A stretch of 64,000 nucleotides of DNA from Heloderma charlesbogerti (Eukaryota; Chordata; Lepidosauria; Squamata; Helodermatidae), in assembly GCA_026122225.1 (NCBI GenBank), contig JANEZZ010002354.1, forward strand, positions 496,001 to 560,000, written 5' to 3'. Each line of letters opens with the position of its first letter. Position 1 is the first letter of the stretch. A program made the translations under genes and the position numbers. Shown piece after piece: positions 55,448-64,000 of the stretch. A model generated the notes under the pieces. It saw only the letters and a list, made by a program, of their open reading frames with translations, did not search any database and was not told the DNA's origin.

Positions 55448-55836
55448 TCTGCATATTTATTTTGTATCACAATAAGTATTTAAATACATATTTTATCTCT
55501 CAGTTTCTCATTTTCCCAATCTTAAATTCATTTCATCCCAAACTTTAGGATTTTTTAAAAAACACTTTGCATGAAAATTCACAATCATTTTTTGTGCACA
55601 TTTCTCTGAATACATGCATGTTTTATGCATTTTTGCCTAATATACAATTCTTTTCAAACAATTTTCCTAACAGAACACGTTTTTAATGTTATTTCCCCTA
55701 AAATATGCATTTTTGTATGCATTTTTTTGATGAGGGAACTCCATTGCAAAACCTGGAGAAGTGCAAATTTCAAAGAATAATTGAGTTTGGGTTCGCATAG
55801 TAGTTCAAAAGTGTGAATTTTTCTCCCCCATCCCTA

Positions 55837-56520
55837 CTTTAAACTGCCAAGAACTGTGTTGCAACATTTGGAGGAGTGCAGAAACCAGTGGATAGGTAAG
55901 CTCGGATCCCCACATTAGACTCAGAGGGGTGGATCAGGTCATTTTATATAGGCATTTGCAACGACATCCTCAAGTACAGGGGAGGTGTTGCTGACATGCT
56001 GTAGAAACACAGGCAACCACCTTTTCCTGTAATATGGGAAGTGATTCTAAGGCAGGGCTGAATAAATATTTCAAATTTCTTGTTGCCAACAGAAGTTTTT
56101 GGCCAGGCTTGGTGTCAGCACACAGCATGATGAGGTTCTGGCCCACAGGCCTCAGCGGGCTGAACACACCTAACACTGACTCACCCCTTTTTTAGTCTTT
56201 ATGTATTAATGGCCCAGTTTTTTATCGGGAAGCATTGGGCCAAGCTGCCCCCATGTTCCTTTAATTTTTCAGCTTTCATTTTTTAACCCCCCCCCCCAGT
56301 TTGTAGTCCTTTCACTTGTGGAGATATAAGATAAGCATGTCTGCAGGAGGTATTCTGCTCAGGTCCTCACTAAGAATAATATAAACAAATAGCTTGAAAT
56401 ATATTAAACTACTGGCATCTATGTTATAGGCATTCTGCAGTGATTCCCCACTTCTTTTAAATTCTACCACAGAATTTAAGTGACAGGTCCGTATCTTTGT
56501 CACTGTCAATGTTTCTGTCA
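55837..56520. other. Unassigned stretch
   Basis: No recognisable feature. Poly-C run at 56287-56299. Confidence 0.4.
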
Positions 56521-56657
56521 GGGATGGGCATCTTGTGGCCCTCTGGAAATTTTGGCCTACAACTCCAATCAGCCCTAGCCAGCATGGCCAATGGTGAGAG
56601 TTGATGGGAGTTATAGGTCAAAACATCTTACGGGCCACAAATTGCCCACCCCTGATT
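56521..56657. mobile_element. Short palindromic hAT-like MITE
   Basis: CAGGGATGGGCATCTTGTGG at the left, CCACAAATTGCCCACCCCTG at the right, centre GCCAGCATGGCCAATGGTGA. Family of 33080-33218. Confidence 0.88.
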
Positions 56658-56771
56658 TAGACTGTAAGCTCCTCAAGCAGGGAACTATATTCTTTGCTTA
56701 TATTATTGCGTAATGCTACATAGATATGCATTCATTGGTGCTGTAGTAGTAGCTGTAGTGGTAGTAATGTG

Positions 56772-57027
56772 TGCCAGTGCCAGTATGGTGTAGTGGCTAG
56801 AGTGTTGGACTGGGAGCTGGGAGATCCGGGTTCTAGTCCCCACTCAGCCACGGAAGCTCACTGGGTGACTTTGGGCCAGTCACAGACTCTCAGCCCAACC
56901 TACCTCACAGGGTTGTTGTGGTGAGGACAAAACGGAGGAAGAAGATTATGTATGCTGCCTTGATTTCCTTAGAGGAATAAAGGCAGGATATAAATGCAAT
57001 AAATAGATCGATAGATAGATAGATAGT
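56772..57027 (+). mobile_element. tRNA-derived SINE with (TAGA)n tail
   Basis: GTATGGTGTAGTGGCTAGAG (A box), GATCCGGGTTCTAGTCCCCA (B box), then TTGGGCCAGTCACAGACTCT, CCTACCTCACAGGGTTGTTG and GCAGGATATAAATGCAATAA. It ends ATCGATAGATAGATAGATAG. The best preserved member here. The AAATGCAATAAATA tail suggests mobilisation by an L2-type LINE (inference). Confidence 0.93.
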
Positions 57028-57660
57028 GTAATGGTAGTATCAGTAGTAAAAACCATTATCACTGTTAACCAAGTTTTGCACACCTTAAAAAACATATTGG
57101 AAAATAGTGTATTACATAAAAAAAAATCACATCAACCACTCTCATCCAACCTAAAACCTGCACCCTCCCTCCCTAACTGAGTCTTAATAAAACCGTGAAC
57201 ACAATATCCACCTCCAAAGCGATATAAACTTAAAAGCCAGCTACAGCAGGTGCCTTTGTGCTCCTTTACATTTGCATGAAAACATGTGAAATATTTATTT
57301 TTCATTCATACTATCTCATTATTGCAGGTTTCCTTTACAACAGGCTTGTTTCAAAAGGAGAGAGAGAGAGAGGGAGAGAGAGAGAAAAATTCCCAGTGAT
57401 TTTTATCGGAGTCTGAAATTTTCCAGCAGTGGCTGATCACACAAAAGTAGCATCAGTTGTAACCAATAGAACACGCTTGTTTTTATTGCTTCTTTCATCA
57501 CGTTGGATGTTCACCAGGTGAAAAATATTATGAGATTTTTTTTCTGTGCTGAAGAGATGCATATCACAGACAAAAAACAATCCAAGCATATGAAGAGAAA
57601 ACTGAAGTGCTTGGTTGCAACAGGAAACTGTTAGAAACCAGATGGTGAACTGTTGGCTTC
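57028..57660. other. Unassigned; (GA)n run at 57357-57386
   Basis: No gene found. The purine run GGAGAGAGAGAGAGGGAGAG is a simple repeat. Confidence 0.45.
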
Positions 57661-57664
57661 CCAA

Positions 57665-57800
57665 AGGTCAGCCTTCCCCAACCTGGGGCCCTCCAAATGT
57701 TTTGACTCACATCAGCCACAGCCAGCATGGCCAGTGGTCAGGGATGATGGGAGTTGTCGTCCAAAACCTTTGGAGGGCAGCATGTTGGGGAAGGCTGCAA
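57665..57800. mobile_element. Short palindromic hAT-like MITE
   Basis: Left GTCAGCCTTCCCCAACCTGG, right CAGCATGTTGGGGAAGGCTG, centre GCCAGCATGGCCAGTGGTCA. Related to 33080 but with different outer ends. Confidence 0.85.
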
Positions 57801-57895
57801 GAGGTGTTTACATATGCAGCCCGGTTAACTCAGGGGCAAACGGGATATTACATGTATATAACAATGGCCTGATGGGAGCGTTTCCTTTTTTTAAG

Positions 57896-57962
57896 ATCAT
57901 AGAATCATAGAATCATAGAATAGTAGGGTTGGAAGGGGCCTACAAGGCCATCGAGTCCAATG
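57896..57962 (-). mobile_element. CR1 3' terminus fragment
   Basis: Three ATCATAGA-type terminal units followed by GTAGGGTTGGAAGGGGCCTA. Only about 65 bp. Confidence 0.88.
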
Positions 57963-58166
57963 TCAGAGGAAACCAGGAATAACCAAATGTGTCTGGCTGT
58001 GCCTCTGTCAGCTGCCTCATGTCCTCTCTGTCTGAGGGCCAAACTACATGTGATGTTTAATACTTTGCATTTAACAGGCAGTGTTTAAAAGCATCAGTGG
58101 AGGCAGCTGTGGGGGGCTGATAATTATTGGGATAGTAGCAAGTGTGGATGGGGAATGTATTGATGC

Positions 58167-58365
58167 ATTATATTTTATTTTATATCCTGCCTTTCCTACA
58201 AGGAGCACTAGGCAATGTATGTGGTCCTCCCCTGCCCTATTTTATCCTCACAACAACCCTGTGGGGGAAGATAGGCTTAGAGTTGGTGACTGTCACAAGA
58301 TCACCCAGTGAGCTGAGAAGGATTTGAACTCAGGTCTCCCCTAACCTAGTTCAATATTCATCCCC
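58167..58365 (-). mobile_element. tRNA-derived SINE
   Basis: ATATCCTGCCTTTCCTACAA, TTTTATCCTCACAACAACCC, AGATCACCCAGTGAGCTGAG and GGATTTGAACTCAGGTCTCC (B box reversed). Confidence 0.85.
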
Positions 58366-58395
58366 AATATGGCACTCTCCAGATGTGTTGGACTA

Positions 58396-60372
58396 TCATA
58401 GAATCTGAATCACAGAATAGTAGGGTTGGAAGGGGCCTACAAGGCCATTGAGTCCAACCCCCTGCTCAATGCAGGAATCCAAGTCAGAGCATCCCTGACA
58501 AATGGCTCTCCAGCCTCGTCTTGAAGGCCTCCAGTATGGGAGAGCCCACCACCTCCCCAGGTAATTGGTTCCATTGTCGTATTGCTCTTACAGTCAGGAT
58601 GTTTTTCCTGATGTTCGGCCGGAATCTGGCTGCCTGTAACTTGAGCCCATTATTCCGTGTCCTGCACTCTGGGATGATCAAGAAGAGATCCTGGCCTCTT
58701 CTCTGTGACAACCTTTCAAGTACTTGAAGAGTGCTAACATATCTCCCCTCAGTCTTCTCTTCTCAAGGCTAAACATGCCCAGTTCTTTCAGTCTCTCTTC
58801 ATAGGGCTTTGTTTCCAGTCCCCTGATCATCTTTGTTGCCCTCCTCTGAACCCTCTCCAGTTTGTCTGCATCCTTCTTAAAGTGTGGTGCCCAGAACTGG
58901 ACACAGTACTCCAGATGAGGCCTAACCAGTGCTCAGTAGAGGGGAACTAGTACTTCCCGGGATTTGGAAGCTATGCTTCTATTAATGCAGCCCAAAAGAG
59001 CACTGGCCTTTTTTGCAGCCACATCACATTGTTGGCTCATATTCAGCTTGTGATCGACAACAATTCCAAGATCCTTGTCGCTTGTAGTGTGGTTGAGCCA
59101 CGTATCCCCCATCTTGTAACTGTGCATTTGGTTTCTTTTTCCTAGGTGCAGAACTTGGCATTTATCCCTATTAAATGTCATTCTGTTGTTTTCTGCCCAG
59201 CGCTCCAGTCTATCCAGATCACTTTGAATTTTGTTTCTGTTTTCCAAAGTATTAGCTATCCTGCCCAATTTTGTGTCATCTGCAAATTTGATCAGCATTC
59301 CCTGCACCTCCTCTTCCTAGTCATTAATAAAAATGTGGAAAAGCACTGGACCCAGGACTGAGCCCTGCGGTACCCCACTCGTTACCTCTCCCTAGTTTGA
59401 GAAGGTCCCATTGATAAGCACTCTTTGAGTCCGATTCGGTAGCCAACTGTGGATCCACTGGATCGTTGTTTCATCTAGCTCACTTTGAGCTAGTTTGCTC
59501 ATCAGGATATCATGGGGCACTTAGTCAAAAGCTTTGCTGAAGTCGAGGTATATGATGTCTACAGCATTCCCACGGTCTACAAGGGAGGTTACTTGATCAA
59601 AAAATGAGATCAGATTTGTCTGGCAGGACTTGTTCTTGACAAATCCATGTTGGCTTCGAGTAATCACGGCATTGTTGTCAAGGTGCTTCCAGATGGATTG
59701 CTTTATGATCTGCTCCAGAATTTTCCCAGGGATTGATGTCAGACTGACTGGTCTGTAGTTCCCAGGTTCCTCCTTTTTACCCTTTTTGACGATAGGGACA
59801 ACATTAGCCCTCCTTCAGTCATCTGGCACTTCCCCCGTCCTCAATGATTGCTCAAAGAGAATAGACAGTGGTTCTGAGAGTTCTTCTGCCAGTTGCTTTA
59901 TTATTCTAGGATGCAGTTCATCTGGCTTTGGAGATTTGAACTCATTCAAAGTAATTAGGTATTCCTTGACCATATGCCTATCGATCTCATGCTGCAATCC
60001 TGCCGCTTCAGCCTGCACTTCACCTTTGCCAGGGGGGTCATAGACCCTCTTTTGGGAGAAGACTGAGCCAAAGTAGGAATTGAGCACCTCTGCCTTTTCT
60101 TTGTCATCTGTTACCATTTTGCCATCCTTATTTAATAGCTGAACAACCATTTCTTTCCCCTGCCTTAGCTGCAGAGTAGCTGAAGAAAGCCTTTTTGTTG
60201 TTTTTAGCATCCCTCGCTAACCTCAGCTCGTTCTCAGCTTTAGCCTTCCTGAAGCCATCCCTGCAATTCTGTGCTACCTGCCTGTACTCTTCCTTTGTTA
60301 CTTGGCCTTCTTTCCACTTCCTATATGTGTCCTTTTTTGTTTTCAGGTCATCCCTAAAAGATGAAAAGCAGC
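58396..60372 (-). mobile_element. CR1 LINE, 3' two kilobases
   Basis: The minus strand runs from a lysine-rich pre-RT block (KKDTYRKWKEGQVTKEEYRQ, about 60330) through KPDELHPRIIKQLAEELSEP, the RT core and KFADDTKLGRIANTLENRNK (about 59300) to the C-terminus and an ATTCTATGAT end near 58396. Catalytic FADD is intact, but stops occur (for example TAG near 59325). It ends at MITE H on its 5' side. Closely similar to the plus-strand CR1 at 62536-64000. Confidence 0.92.
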
Positions 60373-60380
60373 CTTGGAAG

Positions 60381-61035
60381 TAGTGATGTACGAAAATCAC
60401 TTACCTTTTCGAAGGGTGACATTCGTGGTGGGGGGGAGGTGCTCCATCCCTCCCCCCGAAATTCTCTCCGTCCAGCTCCGCTCCACAGAGATTCCGCAGA
60501 GCCGCCGGCCGGGGCCGCCCGCAGCTGCCCTCAGCCGGACATCCGGCTGCTGGGCAGCCTGCAGGGATGCAAATGGCGCCTGCCGTAGCTGCTGCCATTT
60601 GCGTCCCTGTATTTTGCCATGATAGGCTACGTAAATATTTACGTAGCCTATCATGGCAAAAAAACCAACAACACTGGATGCAAATGGTGGCGGCTAAGGC
60701 AGCTGCCATTTCCGTTCCCTTTTTTTTGCCATTTTAGCCTACGTAAATATTTACGTAGGCTATTACGGCAAAAAAAAGGGAATGCAAATGGCGGCCGCCA
60801 TAGCTGCCTCCATTTGCGTTCTCTTAGTTAAGCCCTGATAGGCTACGTAAATACTTACGTAGCCTATCATGGCTTCTATATGGAAGAAGTCAGCGCGGAC
60901 GACCGCAGGTAGGTTCTCTGTTCCGGGCCCATTTCGTGGGGTGGGGGGGCTTCGTTCTGCCACGGATTTCAGGGGGCCGAATGCACTGGCATTCAGCCTC
61001 ACTGAGATCCGTGGCGGAATTCTCTGACATCCCTA
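60381..61035. mobile_element. Palindrome-chain hAT-like MITE, copy H
   Basis: 655 bp. Begins TAGTGATGTACGAAAATCAC, ends TCTGACATCCCTA. Flanks CTTGGAAG (60373-60380) and CTTGGAAT (61036-61043) agree at 7 of 8. It contains hairpins at 60616-60661 (CCATGATAGGCTACGTAAAT arms), 60727-60771 (TTTTAGCCTACGTAAATA), 60784-60820 (CAAATGGCGGC) and 60832-60874 (CCTGATAGGCTACGTAAAT), plus a GC-rich head. Confidence 0.9.
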
Positions 61036-61146
61036 CTTGGAATCCTGCAATTTTGGAAAGGGGACAAACAAAGGAGGAGGGGGACCCTAATCCTTTTCCC
61101 ACCAGCCATTTCCCCACTCAAAATCCTTCCCTGGTTATATTTTGTG

Positions 61147-61910
61147 TAGGGATGTACGAAACTCACCTTTTCACGGTGGGGGGGAGGTGCTCCGTCCCTC
61201 CTCCCGGAATCCTCGACACGGGGGGAGGTGATCCAGTCCTCCCCCCGGTGGCTCTGGCGGTGGCGGCAGCGGCGGCAGCTGGTCTCCTCGCCGGCCACGG
61301 CCGGGCTGCCGCCGCTGCCATTGCCGTCCTGGCTTGCAGCAGTGATAGGGCACGTATGAATTTATGTAGCCTATCACGGCTGGGTAAAAAAAACCAAAAA
61401 AACACCCAGCGTACGCAAATGGCGGCGTCTATGGCGGCCGCCATTTGCGTTCCCTATTTTTCGTTGATTTATCTTACGTAAATATTTATGTAAGATAAAA
61501 CGGCGAAAATAAGGGGAACACAAATAGCGCCCACTACGCCATTTGCGTTCCCTTTTTTTCGCCTTTTTATCTTACGTAAATATTTACGTAAGATAAATCG
61601 GCGAAAAATAGGGAATGCAAATGGCGGCCCAGCTGTGATAAATTCTTATGTACCCTATCACGACTGCAAGCCAGGGTGGGAATGGCGGCGGCAGTAGCCT
61701 GGCCATGGCCGGCCAGGAGACCAGCCGCCAGAGCCGGCGCCAGCACCGGAGCCGCCGCCGCCGCCGCATGCGCCCCAGGTAAGTACTGTCCCAGGGGGAT
61801 TCCGCGGGGGGGTGGAGGGCAGGAGGCCATTCCGCCACGGATTCCGGGGGGCCAGATTCTAAAGAATCTGTCTTCACTGGAATCCGTGGCAGAATTCTCC
61901 GCCATCCCTA
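61147..61910. mobile_element. Palindrome-chain hAT-like MITE, copy I
   Basis: 764 bp. Begins TAGGGATGTACGAAACTCAC, ends TCCGCCATCCCTA. Flanks ATTTTGTG and GTTTTGCG agree at 6 of 8. It has CAAATGGCGGC hairpins (61416-61452), two TTATCTTACGTAAATATTTA hairpins (61467-61505, 61561-61603) and the central CAAATAGCGCCCACTACGCC segment (61521-61548) between them. Outer sequence from 61226 to 61375 pairs with 61628 to 61755 (for example CTGGTCTCCTCGCCGGCCA against TGGCCGGCCAGGAGACCAG). Confidence 0.9.
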
Positions 61911-62535
61911 GTTTTGCGTGCTTGTGTATCTCCACCAACTAAGAAAGGTGCTCCTGTTCAGGGCACCAGTCAGTTTAGAACAGGAGTCGTGTAGTACGGT
62001 TCAGGCCTCTAGAGAAAGTATCCAGAAGCAGAAAGGAGGACATGACGCTTCTTTTCCTCCCCTCCCTCCTCCCCAGGCTTCTCTTTCTTCCATATAGCCC
62101 CAGAAAGCTCAGGTTCAGGGCTGGCTGGCTGGCTGGCTGGCTGGCTATCCTGGGGTGGAGGGGGGGGGTGGAGTCCTGGAGAACAAGAAAGAGAAAGGGT
62201 GACCTTCACCCATCCTGAAGGACACTGAAATATCCTTGCATAGTGCAGAGGGGGATGTCTTTAACCTCATTAGAGGAACCCCTTAAGACTAATCTCCTCC
62301 TTCAGCATATTTAGTATAAACTGTTAGGGGCTTGAGCAGGTCTATTCCTGTCTCCCTTTGCCCTCCATTCCCCCTCCTCCCAACTGATTCCCTAAGATTC
62401 TGTGTCTCAATTGCTCTGAACCATAGACTCAATCGATAGACTTACGCAGTCTGTCTCACGAGGTTCCTTTAGACCAGGAGAGTTGAACCTCAGGCCCGTG
62501 GGCCAAATCAGGCTTTCCTCAGGCCACAATCCTGG
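61911..62535. other. Unassigned; (GGCT)n at 62118-62147
   Basis: No gene found. Seven GGCT units form a short microsatellite. The stretch separates MITE I from the plus-strand CR1. Confidence 0.45.
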
Positions 62536-63991
62536 CAGATCTCCAGGGCCAGATGAACTGCATCCTAGAGTCATAAAGGAACTGGCAGAAGAACTCTCAG
62601 AACCGCTGTCTATTCTCTTTGAGAAATCATGGAGGACGGGGGAAGTGCCAGATGACTGGAGGAGGGCTAATGTTGTCCCTATCTTCAAAAAGGGTAAAAA
62701 GGAGGAACCTGGGAACTACAGACCAGTCAGTCTGACATCAATCCCTGGGAAAATTCTGGAGCAGATCATAAAGCAATCCATCTGGAAGCACCTTGACAAC
62801 AATGCCGTGATTACTCGAAGCCAACATGGATTTGTCAAGAACAAGTCCTGCCAGACAAATCTGATCTCATTTTTTGATCAAGTAACCTCCCTTGTAGACC
62901 GTGGGAATGCTGTAGACATCATGTACCTCGACTTCAGCAAAGCTTTCGACAAAGTGCCCCATGATATCCTGATGAGCAAACTAGCTCAAAGTGGGCTAGA
63001 TGAAACAACAATCCGGTGGATCCACAGTTGGCTACCGAATCGGACTCAAAGAGTGCTTATCAATGGGACCTTCTCAAATTGGGGAGAGGTAACGAGTGGG
63101 GTACCGCAGGGCTCAGTCCTGGGCCCAGTGCTCTTCAACATTTTTATTAATGACTTGGAGGAGGAGGTGCAGGGAATGCTGATCAAATTTGCAGATGACA
63201 CCAAATTGGGAGGGATAGCTAATACTTTGGAAGACAGAAACAAAATTCAAAGTGATCTGGATAGACTGGAGCACTGGGCAGAAAACAACAGAATGACATT
63301 TAATAGGGACAAATGCCAAGTTCTGCACCTAGGAAAAAGAAACCAAATGCACAGTTACAAGATGGGGGATACCTGGCTCAACCACACTACAAGCGAGAAG
63401 GATCTTGGAATTGTTGTCGATCACAAGCTGAATATGAGCCAACAATGTGATGTGGCTGCAAAAAAGGCAAATGCTATTTGGGGCTGCATTCATAGAAGCA
63501 TCGCTTCCAAATCCCGGGAAGTACTAGTTCCCCTCTACTCAGCACTGGTTAGGCCTCATCTGGACTACTGTGTCCAGTTCTGGGCACCACACTTTAAGAA
63601 GGATGCAGACAAACTGGAGAGGGTTCAGAGGAGGGCAACAAAGATGATCAGGGGACTGGAAACAAAGCCCTATGAGGAGAGACTGAAAGAACTGGGCATG
63701 TTTAGCATTGAGAAGAGAAGACTGAGGGGAGATATGATAGCACTCTTCAAGTACTTGAAAGGTTGTCACAGAGAAGAAGGCCAGGATCTCTTCTTGATTA
63801 TCCCAGAGTGCAGGACATGGAATAATGGGCTCAAGTTACAGGAAGCCAGATTCTGGCTGAACATCAGGAAAAACGTCCTGACTGTAAGAGCAATACGACA
63901 ATGGAACCAATTACCTGGGGAGGTGGTGGGTTCTCCCACACTGGAGGCCTTCAAGACGAGGCTGGACAGCCATCTGTCAGGGATGCTCTGA
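62483..63991 (+). CDS. CR1 reverse transcriptase/C-terminal ORF, intact but 5' truncated
   Basis: 502 codons. The first 18 or so (MNLRPVGQIRLSSG) come from flanking DNA; CR1 protein begins at SPGPDELHPRVIKELAEELS. RT motifs follow: VVPIFKKGKKEEPGNYRPVS, SQHGFVKNKSCQTNLISFFD, YLDFSKAFDKVPHDILMSKL, GVPQGSVLGPVLFNIFINDL and the catalytic KFADDTKLGGIA. The C-terminal region has [45 protein letters not shown] and SPTLEAFKTRLDSHLSGML, ending in TGA at 63989. The endonuclease domain is absent, so no autonomous movement. The start codon is not a natural one. Confidence 0.9.
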   Translation: MNLRPVGQIRLSSGHNPGRSPGPDELHPRVIKELAEELSEPLSILFEKSWRTGEVPDDWRRANVVPIFKKGKKEEPGNYRPVSLTSIPGKILEQIIKQSIWKHLDNNAVITRSQHGFVKNKSCQTNLISFFDQVTSLVDRGNAVDIMYLDFSKAFDKVPHDILMSKLAQSGLDETTIRWIHSWLPNRTQRVLINGTFSNWGEVTSGVPQGSVLGPVLFNIFINDLEEEVQGMLIKFADDTKLGGIANTLEDRNKIQSDLDRLEHWAENNRMTFNRDKCQVLHLGKRNQMHSYKMGDTWLNHTTSEKDLGIVVDHKLNMSQQCDVAAKKANAIWGCIHRSIASKSREVLVPLYSALVRPHLDYCVQFWAPHFKKDADKLERVQRRATKMIRGLETKPYEERLKELGMFSIEKRRLRGDMIALFKYLKGCHREEGQDLFLIIPECRTWNNGLKLQEARFWLNIRKNVLTVRAIRQWNQLPGEVVGSPTLEAFKTRLDSHLSGML

Positions 63992-64000
63992 CTTGGATTC
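62536..64000 (+). mobile_element. CR1 LINE, RT to C-terminus, young-looking
   Basis: Starts abruptly within the pre-RT region (TCTCCAGGGCCAGATGAACT) and runs beyond the window edge, where the 3' UTR begins. 5' truncated, as expected for CR1. The coding part has no stop or frameshift. Confidence 0.95.

Larger units (their letters stand above)
54440..55836. mobile_element. AT-type MITE-like composite hosting two other MITEs
   Basis: Both halves (54440-54830 and 55448-55836) carry TATTTAAATACAT and AATGCATATTTT-type words, like the AT-type MITEs. The right end is CCCCCATCCCTA. The left end is decayed and uncertain. Two further MITEs lie in the middle. Confidence 0.5.

Noticed and set aside
62483..63991. 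Long open frame as a host gene
   Set aside because: The protein is a CR1 reverse transcriptase from SPGPDELHPR onward; the first residues are chance flanking sequence.

Overview
This is eukaryotic (vertebrate) intergenic or intronic DNA. I found no convincing host protein-coding exon, rRNA gene, functional tRNA gene or CRISPR array. The mixture points to a squamate reptile, most likely a lizard: BovB-type RTE LINEs, CR1, L2 and L1 LINEs, a chromodomain Gypsy element, tRNA- and 5S-derived SINEs, and many hAT-like MITEs. That assignment is inference from repeat content, and I cannot name the species. The long open reading frames are almost all transposon genes, mostly broken.

Layout. 1-3.9 kb: an antisense L2 fragment, then an L2 3' tail split by a nearly full-length BovB (+). 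4-12.4 kb: palindromic MITEs, CR1-like 3' ends, a split tRNA-SINE, a candidate conserved non-coding block, and the first palindrome-chain MITE (A). 12.8-18.3 kb: an antisense L1 interrupted by a CR1 (+) and by a near-complete BovB (-). 18.3-25.3 kb: SINEs, a (TA)n tract, a second candidate conserved block, and MITE B beside a shorter element with the same ends. 25.4-29.6 kb: a decayed Gypsy chromovirus-type element (-) with one complete LTR. 29.6-31.2 kb: truncated MITE C, antisense L1 ORF1, and a BovB tail. 31-38 kb: mostly unassigned sequence with scattered SINEs and MITEs. 38-40 kb: a MITE, a BovB RT fragment and another hAT-like MITE. 40.6-47.5 kb: a near full-length L2 split by four palindrome-chain MITEs (D-G), three with exact 8-bp target duplications. 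48-58 kb: CR1 tails, SINEs, and an L1 inside a MITE inside a 5S-type SINE. 58.4-64 kb: two CR1 copies in inverted orientation flanking MITEs H and I.

The most unusual content is a family of at least nine non-autonomous elements (A-I). They begin TAGGGATG, end CATCCCTA or close variants, and often carry 8-bp target duplications, which suggests the hAT superfamily. Their interiors are chains of palindromes, each about 30-45 bp. In copy D these smaller palindromes are themselves arranged as one near-perfect palindrome of about 490 bp, a palindrome of palindromes. Stem sequences differ between hairpins while the two arms of each hairpin stay matched. Many copies also carry consensus 5' splice donors near their ends. 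I know of no published description of this family, but I could not search.
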